From Sordaria brevicollis (lineage: Eukaryota > Ascomycota > Sordariomycetes > Sordariales > Sordariaceae), in contig JAUTDP010000016.1 of the NCBI GenBank assembly GCA_033439795.1, positions 1 through 64,000 of the forward strand: a stretch of DNA of 64,000 nucleotides. Reading direction: 5' to 3'. Numbering within the stretch: the stretch's first letter is position 1; each line of letters begins with the position of its first letter. A program made the position numbers and the translations under genes. This document shows, one piece after another, positions 61,676 to 64,000 of the stretch. A model generated the notes under the pieces. The model saw only the letters and a program-made list of their open reading frames with translations, had not been told where the DNA came from and did not search any database.

Positions 61676-64000
61676 GGAACTGTATATTAATAGTTAATTG
61701 ACAGTTGAAATTTTCTGATATTTCAAAAAATACGTAATACTTAAGTACGACTCGTAAATTTTCAAACGTTTACATATAGGGACGACAGAACGGCTTAAAA
61801 CGTCCGGGGCTTCCAAATATTTAACTCAAGCGGACTATCCATAGACCGTCTATAAACAATTCCTTAAAATTCTAACGGCAATCCGGATTTTAATATTCAT
61901 TAGCGAAAAACGTTTAATTTAAATAAATATCTAAATTTAATTAAACTATTTTTTTCGGTATAATTAATTTTGGCTTAATTCCTAATCCTCCTATCCTACC
62001 CCCCCCCTACCTAGTGTACCCGCACTTAAGCGTTGCGCGCCCGTATATTATACGCCCCTAACCCAAACCCCGGGTCGGAAATATACGTATATACTACTTT
62101 ATTAAAATATAAAACTATCGTTAAAACGCTAAAAATATAATAAAATATATTTATAATTGGTAAGTTTATAAAAAGCCAATTTTCTAATCTATTTACAATA
62201 AATAATTACTATTCTTATTATATTCCTATTCCCTATTTTTCGTATTTTCTTTAAAAGGGACTATATAAATCGATGTTACTATAATATATATAAGCCTAAA
62301 AATAACCGTACCAGTTATATTATAAATATTAAAACCAATTAATAAATTAATAAAACCGTTATATAATATAATAATTAATAATACGATTAAGAAAGCTTAA
62401 TATTTATTAATTCCTATAAGAATATATATATATATTAACTATTTACGTTAATAAAAACTTTAAAAATAATAATATTAAATATATATATTAATTTAAATTT
62501 TATTATATTATAATTATATTATTAAATCGTCGTAAGAGGGGTATAATAACCTATATAAGGGGAATTAGAAAAATATATTATTTAGAGCGTCGGGTATATA
62601 TTTTATACTAATTTATATATTAAAATTTATTCTAAACGGGTATAAATAACTTTAATATTATTATCCTCCCTCGTAATATAATATTCGACGAAATTTCCTC
62701 TCTCCTTCGTTATTCGCTTTCTAATATTAAAAATTAATATATTTTAAATTAATATCCTATCGGGTCCGGGTATTAATTTCTCTAAAATTAAAAAGAATAG
62801 CGCTAATAATAAAAATTATATATAATTAAATTATAAATATATTTATTACCTATTAATTATAATAGGGGTAATTTAAAATATTTATTCCTTACGTATATTT
62901 ATATATAATTACCCTTAATATAATAAAAAAAAATATTAAACGTATTTACTCCTAAATACCGTACGAATTTGTAATAATATTAATTAGGATTTAGGCTAGG
63001 AATTTTCTTTTACCTTTCATTATCCTATAAAACCTTCTTCTATTATTTTAATTACTAATTATCGCGGGGTATAATAATAATATTCTATTAATAATCGTTT
63101 TTATATATTTTTATTAATATTTTTTTAAAGCCTATATTTATTTATATTATTCTTAATAGTATTTTCGCTATATCGACTATTTCGCCCTTTAATTTACCAA
63201 TATATTTAATATTCTTATAATTACCGAATAGAATATTTATAAATCGAAACCGTACTAACGTTTATTATTCGAAGATATTATAAAAAGCGTATATCGCACT
63301 TAATCCGGACGGTCTACAGATCTTTTCTATTCCGGCCAAAATAAATATAAATAATAATAACGCTAAGCGTTATAGCCCCTTTATTTATTAATTAATACCT
63401 AATTCTATAATAATATATATTCCGAAGAGGATTAATTAAATTATTTAAATAAAAGCCTCCTATAAAAATAAATTTTTCTTAGGCGAACGGTAATTAGTAT
63501 AATATATTATACGTTTAAAAAATCTATATATATATATACTATTAATAAATATCCCGAGAAAAAAATATATTAAAGGAATAATATTAATACTAATTTATAT
63601 TTAATCTCGAAAATTAGGACTATTATATTCAATATTAATACGTATTAATCTATTATATTCGGGTAATAAAGACTAATATAAACGTTCGGTCGTAAAATTT
63701 AGAAATTATATTTAATAGACTTTATAATACGGAATTTAATATTATCGGAAATCTTTTAACCGGCTTCTTCAATTTCCTTTATAAATTATATAATTAAAAT
63801 AATAAAAATAACCAACGGTCTAAAATCGAATAAATTAAAAGTATTAATTATAATTAGTATAATATTTTAAATAATAGTATTATTTATAATTACATTACTA
63901 TTAATAAATATTAATTTACTACGATTTCGATTACTTTTCGCTACCCTAAATATAATATTATAAAATATTTAAAAATACTAACGACCTTTCTTAAATTTGT
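61676..64000. repeat. RIP-degraded AT-rich block, right end of window
   Basis: The sequence shifts from mixed composition (61,676-62,100, including GCGTTGCGCGCCC and CCCCGGGTCGG) to fully RIP-type DNA to the window end. No intact frame. A plus-strand stretch near 63,270-63,370 reads ALNPDGLQIFSIPAKI, faintly like the A-P-G-P-D-G-I-P block of LINE reverse transcriptases, but no other RT block was found. The element is left unassigned. Confidence 0.6.

Noticed and set aside
63270..63370. Possible LINE reverse transcriptase block
   Set aside because: A single faint motif without neighbouring RT blocks is not enough to call a LINE.
1..64000. Telomere repeat tracts (TTAGGG), tRNA or 5S rRNA genes
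   Set aside because: No TTAGGG array was seen and no stretch with convincing tRNA A/B boxes or 5S sequence was found by reading both strands.

Overview
The window reads as a fungal nuclear chromosome segment, most likely Neurospora or a close Sordariales relative; this is inferred from composition and gene style, not from a database match. About 54 kb on the left and 2.3 kb on the right are extremely A/T-rich, full of TAA/TAG/TTA, nearly devoid of CpA/TpG, yet still carry CpG. No open frame there exceeds 85 codons. That is the signature of repeat-induced point mutation (RIP) on duplicated DNA. Between these blocks lies an island of ordinary composition (about 54.1-61.67 kb) with two intact convergent genes.

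Layout: 0.6-3.8 kb holds an unidentified RIP-degraded coding relic on the minus strand. 7.5-12.3 kb holds a Helitron relic (DUF6570-like, HUH Rep and PIF1-type helicase remains). 12,430-19,360 is a complete Ty3/gypsy chromovirus (minus) with 302-bp LTRs and an ATTTA target duplication. 19.4-24.7 kb is AT-rich with tandem repeats and unidentified relics. From 24.7 to 54.1 kb there is a nested stack. An unidentified host sequence C (pieces at 24.7-27.2, 35.1-35.5 and 53.0-53.8 kb) was hit by two copies of one Ty3/gypsy family in opposite orientation: A (27,169-35,114, minus, TSD ATTAA) and B (35,543-53,009, plus, TSD CCCCG). B was itself hit by a different Ty3/gypsy element, D (38,622-47,216, minus, TSD AAAGG), and by two small terminal-inverted-repeat elements: one of 625 bp with a TA duplication and one of 411 bp with an 8-bp duplication. 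Copy A supplies the empty site for all three insertions in B.

In every element the key residues have been destroyed by C-to-T/G-to-A changes: RT Y-x-D-D became YINN, YFND or YFNN, the CCHC zinc knuckle became four tyrosines in both A and B, and the Helitron HUH became Y-N-Y. RIP is weakest at the outer ends of each LTR element and strongest on the inward-facing side, seen independently in four elements.

Gene island: 54.1-56.5 kb is non-coding or upstream DNA. 56,482-59,355 (+) encodes a 957-residue FAD-dependent monooxygenase-like protein with low-complexity tails. 59,781-61,214 (-) encodes an M20 metallodipeptidase of the DUG1/CNDP family, with an in-frame open extension upstream to 61,538. 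The two genes converge with about 425 bp between stops and show no obvious functional link. After 61.67 kb the sequence returns to RIP-type DNA to the end of the window.
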